Source of the DNA: Streptomyces sp. GESEQ-35
GTDB taxonomy: Bacteria > Actinomycetota > Actinomycetes > Streptomycetales > Streptomycetaceae
Length of the DNA: 64,000 nt
Assembly (NCBI RefSeq): GCF_017948485.1
Contig: NZ_JAFFSX010000027.1
Location: 62,001 to 126,000 of the forward strand
Direction: 5' to 3'
Position numbers and translations under genes: made by a program. The notes beneath the pieces are model-generated. The model searched no databases. It was given only the letters and a program-made list of their open reading frames with translations, and was not told where the DNA came from. Numbering within the stretch: position 1 is the first letter of the stretch; each line of letters opens with the position of its first letter. Positions 48,232-55,433 of the stretch are shown in pieces.

Positions 48232-49374
48232 TCAGCTCTCGCGCCGTACGGCGCCGGCCCGCAGCTCGTCCCGCAGAGCCTCGGCTGTCCATGCCTCACG
48301 CACCGCCCGCCGTACGATGTCCGCCTGTGCGGCCGGGGCCAGACCGTCCACCGGCGGGTCGCTGTCGAGGTTGGTGGGGAAGGGGTAGCCCTCGGCGCTC
48401 GCGGCAACGACGTTGTCCAGCCATCGCTCGCCTTCGGACCTGCGCTTCATGAGCACCGGGAAGAGCGCGTTCACGATCGCCTCCCGGTCCACCCTCTCCA
48501 TCGCGCGGCCGAACGCGGAGGACACCTGGAGGAGGTTGGCCATCCGCCGGATGTCCGCGGAGCGGTTGGTGCCGGCGGCGTGGAACAGGGCCGGGTTGAG
48601 GAACGCGGCGTCGCCCTTGGCGAGCGGGAGTTGGACGTGCCGGTCCTCGAAGTACGCCTGGAACTGCGGCAGTCGCCACGCCAGATAGCCGGGCTCGTAC
48701 CTCTGCGAGTACGGCAGGTACATCGTCGGGCCGCTCTCGACGGGCATGTCGCCGTGCGCGACCGCGCCCTGGAGGGTGAGCACGGGGGAGAGGCGGTGCA
48801 CGTGCGCCGGGTAGGCGGCGGCCGTCTCGTTGGAGAGGAAGCCCAGGTGGTAGTCCCGGTGTGCGGTCTGCGCCGCGCCGCCGGGGTTGACCACGTTGAC
48901 CTGTGAGGTGACCTGGTAGCCGGGGCCGAGCCAGGCCTCCGAGACGAGCGCCACGATGTCGTTGGCGTAGTAGCCGGCGAACGCCTCGGGGTCGTACAGG
49001 GCCGCCTTCTCCAGGGCGTTCCACACCCGGTCGTTGGCGCCGGGCTTCGCGAAGTGGTCACCGCCGCCCGCACCCGAGGCGCGCTGTTCGGCGATCAGGG
49101 CGTCGAAGACGGCGGTCAGCCGGTCGACGGCATCCAGATCGGGAAAGGCCCGCTGGAAGACGACGATGCCGGGTCCGTCGGCGAGCGCGCGGACCAGCTC
49201 GGCCTGGATGTCCCGGCGGCTCCCGTCGCGCAGCCGGTCGCTGTCGTAGACGAGGACGTTCTGCGCCACGGACGCGGCGTGGGGGTAGTCGGCGGCATCG
49301 GTCTTCCGCTCGACCAGCGCGCGGAAGGCGTCGAGATCGCAGTCCTGCTCGGTGAGCCAGGAGGTGGAGGACAT
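48232..49374 (-). CDS. Phytanoyl-CoA dioxygenase (PhyH)-family Fe(II)/2-oxoglutarate oxygenase
   Basis: The 380-residue protein has the facial triad H172 and D174 (TAHRDYHLGFL) and H265 (ALFHAAGTNRS), with R271 positioned to bind 2-oxoglutarate. PhyH proteins hydroxylate varied small molecules. Here the gene leads an operon with an SDR and an inositol-dehydrogenase-like enzyme and is divergent from a LacI regulator, so a hydroxylation or demethylation of a sugar, cyclitol or modified polyol is more likely than lipid work. The protein is somewhat longer than the usual 270-300 residues, with extra N- and C-terminal sections. Confidence 0.85.
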   Translation of the reverse strand: MSSTSWLTEQDCDLDAFRALVERKTDAADYPHAASVAQNVLVYDSDRLRDGSRRDIQAELVRALADGPGIVVFQRAFPDLDAVDRLTAVFDALIAEQRASGAGGGDHFAKPGANDRVWNALEKAALYDPEAFAGYYANDIVALVSEAWLGPGYQVTSQVNVVNPGGAAQTAHRDYHLGFLSNETAAAYPAHVHRLSPVLTLQGAVAHGDMPVESGPTMYLPYSQRYEPGYLAWRLPQFQAYFEDRHVQLPLAKGDAAFLNPALFHAAGTNRSADIRRMANLLQVSSAFGRAMERVDREAIVNALFPVLMKRRSEGERWLDNVVAASAEGYPFPTNLDSDPPVDGLAPAAQADIVRRAVREAWTAEALRDELRAGAVRRES

Positions 49375-49426
49375 CGTCGTCCCTTCCGTGACAGCGGCGA
49401 CTCAGTGCTGTCATTCTTGTCAGTAC

Positions 49427-49468
49427 AAACCCCTCGAACAACCAGCAGGCAGCCATCAAAAACCCCTC
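49427..49468. promoter_or_regulatory. AAACCCCTC direct repeats in the PhyH/LacI divergent region
   Basis: AAACCCCTC occurs at 49427-49435 and 49460-49468, 33 bases apart, about three helical turns. They lie in the 118-base gap between the divergent genes, close to the LacI start. No clear palindrome of LacI type was found here. Confidence 0.3.
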
Positions 49469-49492
49469 AAGACAGTCCGAGGAGACGTCCGC

Positions 49493-50515
49493 ATGGGCCA
49501 CCCCTTCCCGCTCCGGGAGATCGCACGTCAGGCAGGCCTGAGCGAGGCCACCGTCGATCGGGTGCTCAACGGGCGGGGCGGCGTGCGGGAGAGCACCGCG
49601 CGCGAGGTCCGGCAGGCCATCGCCGATCTGGACCGGCAGCGCACCCAGGTCCGGCTGGTCGGCCGTACCTTCATGATCGACATCGTGATGCAGACGCCGG
49701 AACGGTTCTCCACCGCCGTACGCGCCGCCCTGGAGGCCGAGCTGCCGTCCCTGCACCCGGCCGTGGTGCGCTCCCGTTTCCACTTCCGGGAGACCGGCCC
49801 GGTGCAGGAACTGACCGCGACCCTGGACCGGATCGCCCGGCGCGGCTCGCAGGGCCTCATCCTCAAGGCACCGGACGTCCCCGAGGTCACGGCCGCGGTC
49901 ACCAGGATCGCGGAGGCGGGCATACCCGTGGTGACCCTGGTGACGGACCTGCCCGCCACATCGCGCCTCGCCTACGTCGGCATCGACAACCGGGCCGCCG
50001 GTGCGACCGCCGCGTACCTCATGGGCCAGTGGCTCGGGGACCGCCCCGGCAATGTGCTCACCAGCCTCAGCAGCGGGTTCTTCCGCAACGAGGAGGAGCG
50101 CGAGATGGGCTTCCGCGGCGCGATGCGCACCCGGCATCCCGACCGTGCGCTGGTCGAGATCGCCGAGGGACAGGGGCTCGACGCCACGCAGTACGACCTC
50201 GTCCGTGCCGCCCTGAAGCGCGACCCCGGCATCCGCGCGGTCTACTCGATCGGCGGCGGCAACATCGCGACCCTGCGCGCCTTCGAGGACCTGGGCCGGG
50301 AGTGCGTGGTGTTCGTCGCGCACGACCTCGACCACGACAACACCCGGCTGCTGCGCGAGCACCGGCTGTCCGCCGTGCTCCACCACGACCTGCGCCAGGA
50401 CATGCGGGAGGCCTGCCACCTGGTCATGCGGGCCCATGGAGCGTTGCCGCCCGCGGGACCGACCCTGCCGTCACCGATTCAGGTCGTGACCCCGTACAAC
50501 ATGCCTACGGTGTGA
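49493..50515 (+). CDS. LacI-family transcriptional regulator
   Basis: The 340-residue protein has the helix-turn-helix LREIARQAGLSEATVDRVLNGRGGVRESTAREVRQAIADL and a sugar-binding domain of the ribose-binding-protein kind: FMIDIVMQTPERFSTAVRAALEAELP, GLILKAPDVPEVTAAV, VVTLVTDLPATSRLAYVGIDN, YSIGGGNIATLRAF. This subgroup is common beside inositol and ribose loci. It is divergent from the PhyH-SDR-iolG operon, its likely target. ATG 49493 follows GAGGAGACG. Its stop overlaps the convergent dehydrogenase gene by 11 bases. Confidence 0.92.
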   Translation: MGHPFPLREIARQAGLSEATVDRVLNGRGGVRESTAREVRQAIADLDRQRTQVRLVGRTFMIDIVMQTPERFSTAVRAALEAELPSLHPAVVRSRFHFRETGPVQELTATLDRIARRGSQGLILKAPDVPEVTAAVTRIAEAGIPVVTLVTDLPATSRLAYVGIDNRAAGATAAYLMGQWLGDRPGNVLTSLSSGFFRNEEEREMGFRGAMRTRHPDRALVEIAEGQGLDATQYDLVRAALKRDPGIRAVYSIGGGNIATLRAFEDLGRECVVFVAHDLDHDNTRLLREHRLSAVLHHDLRQDMREACHLVMRAHGALPPAGPTLPSPIQVVTPYNMPTV

Positions 50516-51656
50516 CCCAGCTGCCGCTCTCCGCGGACCGGGCCATGGCATCGACTACGGCCGCACTGTGTACGGCGTCCGCGAGTGTCGCTCCGTACGA
50601 CGTGCCCTCCGCGATCGAGCGGAGGAAGCGGTGGGCCTCGATGACCTTGAGGTCGTCGTAGCCCATGCTGTTGGCCGCGCCCGGCTGGAAGGCGGCGTAC
50701 TCGCCGTGGCCCGGACCGACGTAGACCGTGCTGACGGGCTGGTCCTGGTAGGTCGTGCCGCTGCTGATGCCGAGTTCGTTCATGCGGCGGAAGTCCCAGA
50801 GGACGGCGCCCTTGGTGCCGTGGACCTCGAAGCCGTAGTTGTTCTGCTCACCGACGGCGACCCGGCTGGCCTCCAGGACGCCGCGGGCGCCGGAGGCGAA
50901 GCGCAGCAGGCAGCTCACGTAGTCCTCGTTCTCGACCGGGCCGAGTTCGCCGCCCGTGGCGCGGGTGTGGCCGGCGGTGGCGCCGGTGGGGCGGGCCCGC
51001 TCGGGGACGAAGATCGCCGTGTCGGCGGTGAGGGACGCGATGTCACCCAGCAGGAAGCGGGCCAGGTCCGCGCCGTGCGAGGCGAGGTCGCCCAGCACTC
51101 CGCTGCCGCCGCGTTCCCGCTCGTACCGCCAGGTCAGCGCACCCTCCGGATGCGCCGCGTAGTCGCTGAAGAGCCGGATGCGGACATGGGTGACCGCGCC
51201 GATGTCGCCGGCGGCGATCAGCTCGCGGGCGGCCGCCACGGCGGGGGCATTGCGGTAGTTGAAGCCGACCGCGCTCTGCACGCCCGCCTTGGTCACGGCG
51301 TCGGCGACCGCACGGGCGTCCTCGGCGGTGAGGCCGACCGGCTTCTCGATCCAGATGTGCTTGCCGGCCTCGGCCATCGCGACGCCGATCTCACGGTGCA
51401 GGAAGTTCGGGGCCGTGATGCTGACCGCCTGGACGCGCGGATCGGCGGCCACCTGGCGCCAGTCGCGGGTGGTCGAGGCGAAACCGAACTGCGCGGCGGC
51501 CTCCTCGGCCCGGCCGGGCACCTCCTCGGCGACGCTCACGAGCTGGGGCCACAGGGGCAGTTGGGGGTAGTGGTGCAGGACTCTGGCATACGCCTGGGTG
51601 TGCACCCGGCCCATCCAGCCGAATCCGACGACGGCGACACCGAGCGCATCCACCAT
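50505..51656 (-). CDS. Gfo/Idh/MocA-family oxidoreductase
   Basis: The 383-residue protein has an N-terminal Rossmann motif (VAVVGFGWMGRVHTQAYARV), WIEKPVGLT with the active-site Lys, and the C-terminal alpha/beta dimer domain (GGSGVLGDLASHGADLARFLLGD carries the conserved Asp and His). It oxidises a sugar, cyclitol or derivative with NAD(P). ATG at 51656 was chosen. An in-frame ATG at 51692 would put the operator palindrome TGGACCGGTCCA inside the coding region and lacks a good ribosome site. It is divergent from the LacI gene at 51778. Confidence 0.9.
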   Translation of the reverse strand: MVDALGVAVVGFGWMGRVHTQAYARVLHHYPQLPLWPQLVSVAEEVPGRAEEAAAQFGFASTTRDWRQVAADPRVQAVSITAPNFLHREIGVAMAEAGKHIWIEKPVGLTAEDARAVADAVTKAGVQSAVGFNYRNAPAVAAARELIAAGDIGAVTHVRIRLFSDYAAHPEGALTWRYERERGGSGVLGDLASHGADLARFLLGDIASLTADTAIFVPERARPTGATAGHTRATGGELGPVENEDYVSCLLRFASGARGVLEASRVAVGEQNNYGFEVHGTKGAVLWDFRRMNELGISSGTTYQDQPVSTVYVGPGHGEYAAFQPGAANSMGYDDLKVIEAHRFLRSIAEGTSYGATLADAVHSAAVVDAMARSAESGSWVTP

Positions 51657-51679
51657 GACAGCCCCTCTTTTGGTCTCTT

Positions 51680-51691
51680 TGGACCGGTCCA
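51680..51691. promoter_or_regulatory. LacI operator TGGACCGGTCCA (dehydrogenase side)
   Basis: A perfect 12-base palindrome with central CG. A minus-strand TTGACA (complement of 51730-51735), 17 bases, CAGGGT promoter would start transcription near 51700, putting this site about 10-20 bases into the transcript, the usual place for LacI-type repression. Confidence 0.75.
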
Positions 51692-51761
51692 TTCCCTGCC
51701 CAGGCCACCCTGGGCGCGGTCACTGCCTGTGTCAAGGCCCTTTGACAGGAGCAGGACCTCA

Positions 51762-51773
51762 TGGAACGGTCCA
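51762..51773. promoter_or_regulatory. LacI operator TGGAACGGTCCA (regulator side)
   Basis: It differs from the palindrome at 51680 by one base. It covers the likely -10 region of the lacI-type gene, whose TTGACA lies at 51742-51747, and ends 4 bases before the start codon at 51778. Confidence 0.72.
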
Positions 51774-51777
51774 CACC

Positions 51778-52788
51778 ATGAGAGCGCCGACGATCCGAGA
51801 CGTGGCCGAACTGGCCGGTGTCTCCAAGTCGCTGGTCTCGCTGGTGCTGCGTGGCTCCGCCCAGGTGCGGCCGGAGAAGCGGGAGGCCGTGCTGCGGGCG
51901 GTGAGCGAGCTCGGCTACCGGCCGAACGCCGCCGCGCGCAGCCTCAGCGAGCAGCGCTCCCGAACGGTCGGCGTCCTCCTGAACGACCTGCGCAACCCAT
52001 GGTTCGTGGACCTGTTGGACGGCCTCAACTCACTCCTGCACGACAACGGCCTGCACATGCTCCTGGCCGACGCCCGCCTCAACCGCCGTATCGGCCAGGA
52101 CCTTGCCCGTCCCTTCCTGGACCTCCAGGTCGACGGCCTGGTCGTGGTCGGCACCCTGCCCGACCCGGCGGCGCTCGGAGCGGTCGCCGAACGGATCCCG
52201 GTCGTCGTCGCGGGCGCGCGCGAGGCTGTGCCGACCGGCGTCGACGTGGTCGCGGGCGACGACGAGAAGGGCGCGCGGCTGGTCACCGAGCACCTCATCG
52301 GGCTCGGCCACCGGCGCATCGCGCACATCGCGGGCTTCGGTGCCGTCGGCGAGCTGCGCCGGCGCAGCTTCGAGGCGACGATGCGGGCGCACGGCCTGGC
52401 GGACGGTGCGGTGGTCGAGCCGAGCGACATGACCGAGGAGGGCGGCTACCGGACGACCGTCCGGCTGCTGAGCCGCCCCGACCGGCCGACCGCCGTCTTC
52501 GCCGTCAACGACATCGCGTCCGCCGGTGCCCTGTCGGCGGCCGACGAGCTGGGCCTGCGCGTCCCGCGCGATGTGTCCGTCGTCGGCTACGACAACACCG
52601 GCATCTCCCGCCTGCGCCACGTCTGGCTCACCACCGTCGACAACGCCGGCCACGAGGTCGGCCGCCGCGCGGCCCGCCGCCTCCTCGACCGGTTCGGGGG
52701 ACGCGGGGGAGAGGGGGGCGTTCACCTCGCGATGCCGACGCTGGAGATCCGGGGGACCACCGCAGGCCCGAGTGATCAGGTCCGGTAG
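51778..52788 (+). CDS. LacI-family transcriptional regulator
   Basis: The 336-residue protein has the helix-turn-helix TIRDVAELAGVSKSLVSLVLRGSAQVRPEKREAVLRAVSELGYRPNAAARSLS and a typical effector domain (VGVLLNDLRNPWFVDLLDGLNSLL, DGLVVVGTLPDP, GHRRIAHIAGF, VFAVNDIASAGAL, VSVVGYDNTGISRL). The near-identical palindromes at 51680 and 51762 frame the divergent promoters, so it likely represses itself and the Gfo/Idh gene. No ribosome site is seen before ATG 51778, and the predicted transcription start is at or very near this codon, so the mRNA may be leaderless. Confidence 0.93.
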   Translation: MRAPTIRDVAELAGVSKSLVSLVLRGSAQVRPEKREAVLRAVSELGYRPNAAARSLSEQRSRTVGVLLNDLRNPWFVDLLDGLNSLLHDNGLHMLLADARLNRRIGQDLARPFLDLQVDGLVVVGTLPDPAALGAVAERIPVVVAGAREAVPTGVDVVAGDDEKGARLVTEHLIGLGHRRIAHIAGFGAVGELRRRSFEATMRAHGLADGAVVEPSDMTEEGGYRTTVRLLSRPDRPTAVFAVNDIASAGALSAADELGLRVPRDVSVVGYDNTGISRLRHVWLTTVDNAGHEVGRRAARRLLDRFGGRGGEGGVHLAMPTLEIRGTTAGPSDQVR

Positions 52789-52817
52789 CCTGGCGGCTCA
52801 TCGTCCGGGGGGATCTT

Positions 52818-53495
52818 GTGCGAACGACATCGACCGTGGTCACGGCTGCACTGGTGTGCCTGGTGACAGGTGCAGCCCTGGCCGGCTGTACAGACGGCTC
52901 AACTGCGGAGGAGCTGTCGGCCGAGCAGATGCTCGACGACGCGAACGACACGATGAGTGAGCTCAAGTCGGTGACCGTCGAGGCGGTCACCGTCAAGGCC
53001 GCCGGTGATCGCTATTCCAGCCGTGTGACGACCGACCTGGCGAGCAGGTGCACGTCCAAGACGACATGGCCCAATGGGGCCGTCCTCGAACAGATCCGGA
53101 TCGGCGAGACGGACTATGTCCGGCCGAATCGCACCTACATCGACAAGTGGAAGGGCCGGGCCACGGCTGACGGGAAGAAACAGGACATCTGGTCCAAAGT
53201 TCCCACCAGTAGGGCGACGCCGGGTGACGGACTCGTAGCCTGCCCCCGGGAGTTCGCCTCCTTCGGCACGGCCAAGAAGGGCGAAACGACCACGGTCGAC
53301 GGCAGCCCGGCGATCGAGGTGGTAGTGACCGACAAGGCGGACAAGGGCGGCACTTATACCTTCTATGTCGCCACCGAGGGCAGGCCGTACATCCTCAAGA
53401 CCGTCTACAAGGGCGCCGACCTCGACACCACCACCACGTTCAGTGCCTTCGACGAGCCCCTGGCCGTACGGCCCCCGGCGAAGGTCATAGGTTGA
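52818..53495 (+). CDS. Secreted lipoprotein, LppX/LprG-like
   Basis: The 225-residue protein has a lipoprotein signal with lipobox LAGC (C24). The mature part (SAEQMLDDANDTMSELKSVTVEAVTVKAAGDRYSSRV, then DYVRPNRTYIDKWKGRATADGKK and SPAIEVVVTDKADKGGTYTFYVATEGRPYILKTVYKG) resembles the half-barrel fold of LppX/LprG-type lipid carriers, common in Streptomyces. Two Cys (SRCTSK and VACPREF) could form a disulfide. The function is unknown. The start is GTG 52818 behind a GGGGGAT stretch. The stop overlaps the convergent cupin gene by 11 bases. Confidence 0.8.
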   Translation: MRTTSTVVTAALVCLVTGAALAGCTDGSTAEELSAEQMLDDANDTMSELKSVTVEAVTVKAAGDRYSSRVTTDLASRCTSKTTWPNGAVLEQIRIGETDYVRPNRTYIDKWKGRATADGKKQDIWSKVPTSRATPGDGLVACPREFASFGTAKKGETTTVDGSPAIEVVVTDKADKGGTYTFYVATEGRPYILKTVYKGADLDTTTTFSAFDEPLAVRPPAKVIG

Positions 53496-53829
53496 TCGCG
53501 TACGCCTTGCGCAGCGTCTCGTGCACCGTCCACGTCGTACGGTCGCCCTCGCGCAGCACCGCCATGTCCCCGGGCCCGACCCTCAGCGTCGCCCCGCCCT
53601 CGACCTCGATCGTGGCCGAGCCGCTGATCACGACGAACAGCTCGTCCGCCTCGGTGTCGGTGACGATCCCGGGCGTGATCTGCCAGATCCCGCGGACCTG
53701 ACGACCGTCGTCCGACTCCCACACCACCTTGCCGGTCACCTCGGGCGTCCCGGAGACGATCTGCTCCGGGGCGAGCGGCTCGGGGGCGAGTTCGGCGTCG
53801 GGGATGTGGAGTACGAAGCTGTGGGTCAT
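53485..53829 (-). CDS. Small cupin-domain protein
   Basis: The 114-residue protein is a single cupin barrel. The second half reads DEVLFVVISGSATIEVEGG-like (here DELFVVISGSATIEVEGGATLRVGPGDMAVLREGDRTTWTVHETLRKAY), fitting the cupin-3 (ethanolamine utilisation EutQ-like) type. Classic metal-binding His residues are mostly missing: the first motif lacks the HxH pair and only one His (TVHE) appears late. It may bind a small molecule without metal. No operon partner is evident. Confidence 0.82.
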   Translation of the reverse strand: MTHSFVLHIPDAELAPEPLAPEQIVSGTPEVTGKVVWESDDGRQVRGIWQITPGIVTDTEADELFVVISGSATIEVEGGATLRVGPGDMAVLREGDRTTWTVHETLRKAYAINL

Positions 53830-53985
53830 GGGGCGACCCTAGCGAGGGTGATCGTCGGGCGGCGCCGACACAGTGTGGGGGATCGGGCCACGTGGACGGA
53901 CACTTCGTCGTGTGGCGAGTGGCGGGGACGAAGGTGCCGGGTGATCGTTTACGGGACACTTCGTACGCCCGTGAAATGAGCACCC

Positions 53986-54510
53986 ATGGTGGCCGAACCG
54001 GCGTCCCTCCCCGCAACGTCCCCGCACGACACGCGGTCGGCCGTGCTGTTCGGGGGCGTCTACGGATCCGTGCTGGCCTGCGCCATGGTCGCCGCGCTGA
54101 CCCAGTACGGCCACGCATCCCGCGCGAGCCGCCGCTACGACGCCCTCTGGCTGCTGGTGACCGCGCTCGCCTCCGCCCTCGCGCACGGCTACGCGCACAT
54201 CATCGCCGAGCGCGGACCGCACCGCGGCTGGGCCGCCCTGCGCTCGGTGCTGCGCACCCTCCTCGACGAGTGGCCGCTGGTCACGGCCGTACTCCCCACC
54301 GTCGTCATCCTCGCCGGAGCGGGCTGGGGCTGGTGGCCCCCGAACGGCGTCGAGTACCCGGCGTTCGTCCTGAACATCACCCTCCTCTTCACGCTGGGCC
54401 TGGTCACCGCCCGCTGGGCGGGACGCGGCTGGGGCTCCGCCCTGTTGATCGGCGTGGCGGACGCGATGCTCGGGCTGGTCGTCGTCGTGGCGAACGCGGT
54501 CATCAAGTAG
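53986..54510 (+). CDS. Four-helix integral membrane protein of unknown function
   Basis: The 174-residue protein has about four hydrophobic spans: LFGGVYGSVLACAMVAALT, ALWLLVTALASALAHGYAHIIA, LVTAVLPTVVILAGAGWGWW and a C-terminal pair within AFVLNITLLFTLGLVTARWAGRGWGSALLIGVADAMLGLVVVVANAVI. The N-terminus is short and hydrophilic. I do not recognise a named family; similar small proteins are common in Streptomyces. GTG/ATG choices near 53986 are clear, with ATG used. Its end overlaps the convergent methyltransferase gene by 8 bases. Confidence 0.75.
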   Translation: MVAEPASLPATSPHDTRSAVLFGGVYGSVLACAMVAALTQYGHASRASRRYDALWLLVTALASALAHGYAHIIAERGPHRGWAALRSVLRTLLDEWPLVTAVLPTVVILAGAGWGWWPPNGVEYPAFVLNITLLFTLGLVTARWAGRGWGSALLIGVADAMLGLVVVVANAVIK

Positions 54511-55324
54511 GGCCCTCTCGCCCGTCGGCCTTCCGGCCGGACACCGTCCAGGCCCGCGCAGTGAGCCGGACGGAGCCGTCCGGCGAGCTGGGGACAGCGG
54601 CCCTGAGCCCGTCCCGCAAGCGGTCCCGGTCGGCGGGGGCGAGGGCGGCCACATAGCCCGGCGCGGGCCCCTGTCCGGCGAGGAACGGCTGCCACAGGTC
54701 GGTGAAGTCGGCGAAGACGGTGGGCACTTCGACGGGAGCGACGGATACGTCCACGAGGCCCGCGCCGGTCCACAACGCGCGGAGCGGTTCCGGGCGACAG
54801 ACGGGGAAACGGCGGCCCTCGTCGAGTGCCACCGCTGCCGGGTCCAGCGCGACGGCGGTGTCCCAGAAGCGGCGCAGGAACTGCATGCCTTCGGCGTAGT
54901 CCCACACATAGGCCGCGGCCAGACCGCCGGGCCGCAGCGCCCGGACCATCTCGGCGACCGCCCTGGCCGGCGTCGGAAGGAAGTTCAGCGTCAGACCGCT
55001 GACCACCACGTCGTACGCCGCACCCCGCACCGGAAGGGACAGCGCGTCCGCCACGACGAAGTGCACCGGGCCGGGAACCGTCGCGCGGGCCGAGCCGACG
55101 AACTCCCGCGACCGGTCGCACGCCACGATCCGACGGGGCCGGCGCCTGGCGGCCACGACCGCCGACAGTGCGCCCGTACCGCAGCCCACGTCGAGCCAGC
55201 GCAGGGCGTCCGCGCAGTCGAGCCCCGCGACGAACTCCTCCGCCACCGGTCGGCTCCACCGGCCCATGTACCGCTCATAGGCGGGCCCCGCAGCCCACAC
55301 GTCGAACCGCCGCCGGTCCTTCAT
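54503..55324 (-). CDS. Class I SAM-dependent methyltransferase, UbiE/type 11-like
   Basis: The 273-residue protein opens with FDVWAAGPAYERYMGRWSRPVAEEFVAGL, then motif I RWLDVGCGTGALSAVVAARR, motif II-like HFVVADALSLPVRGAAYDVVVSGLTLNFLP, and ALRPGGLAAAYVWDYAEGMQFLRRFWD. This layout is that of methyltransferase type 11/25 enzymes acting on small molecules. The ERYMGRWS motif is widespread in actinobacterial members of unknown substrate. No neighbour suggests the target. Confidence 0.88.
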   Translation of the reverse strand: MKDRRRFDVWAAGPAYERYMGRWSRPVAEEFVAGLDCADALRWLDVGCGTGALSAVVAARRRPRRIVACDRSREFVGSARATVPGPVHFVVADALSLPVRGAAYDVVVSGLTLNFLPTPARAVAEMVRALRPGGLAAAYVWDYAEGMQFLRRFWDTAVALDPAAVALDEGRRFPVCRPEPLRALWTGAGLVDVSVAPVEVPTVFADFTDLWQPFLAGQGPAPGYVAALAPADRDRLRDGLRAAVPSSPDGSVRLTARAWTVSGRKADGREGPT

Positions 55325-55433
55325 GGCTCCACGATCCCGGGAATTCCGGTCGCGAGCGCCACGCGGCCCTGAAATGAATGATCCATCCATGGTTCGGTTG
55401 ACTTTCGGCTGAGCGATCCAGAGGATTCCAGGG

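Noticed and set aside
53898..53964. GGACACTTCGT direct repeats between the cupin and membrane-protein genes
   Set aside because: Only two copies 56 bases apart, no symmetry, and no regulator nearby; not enough to call a site.
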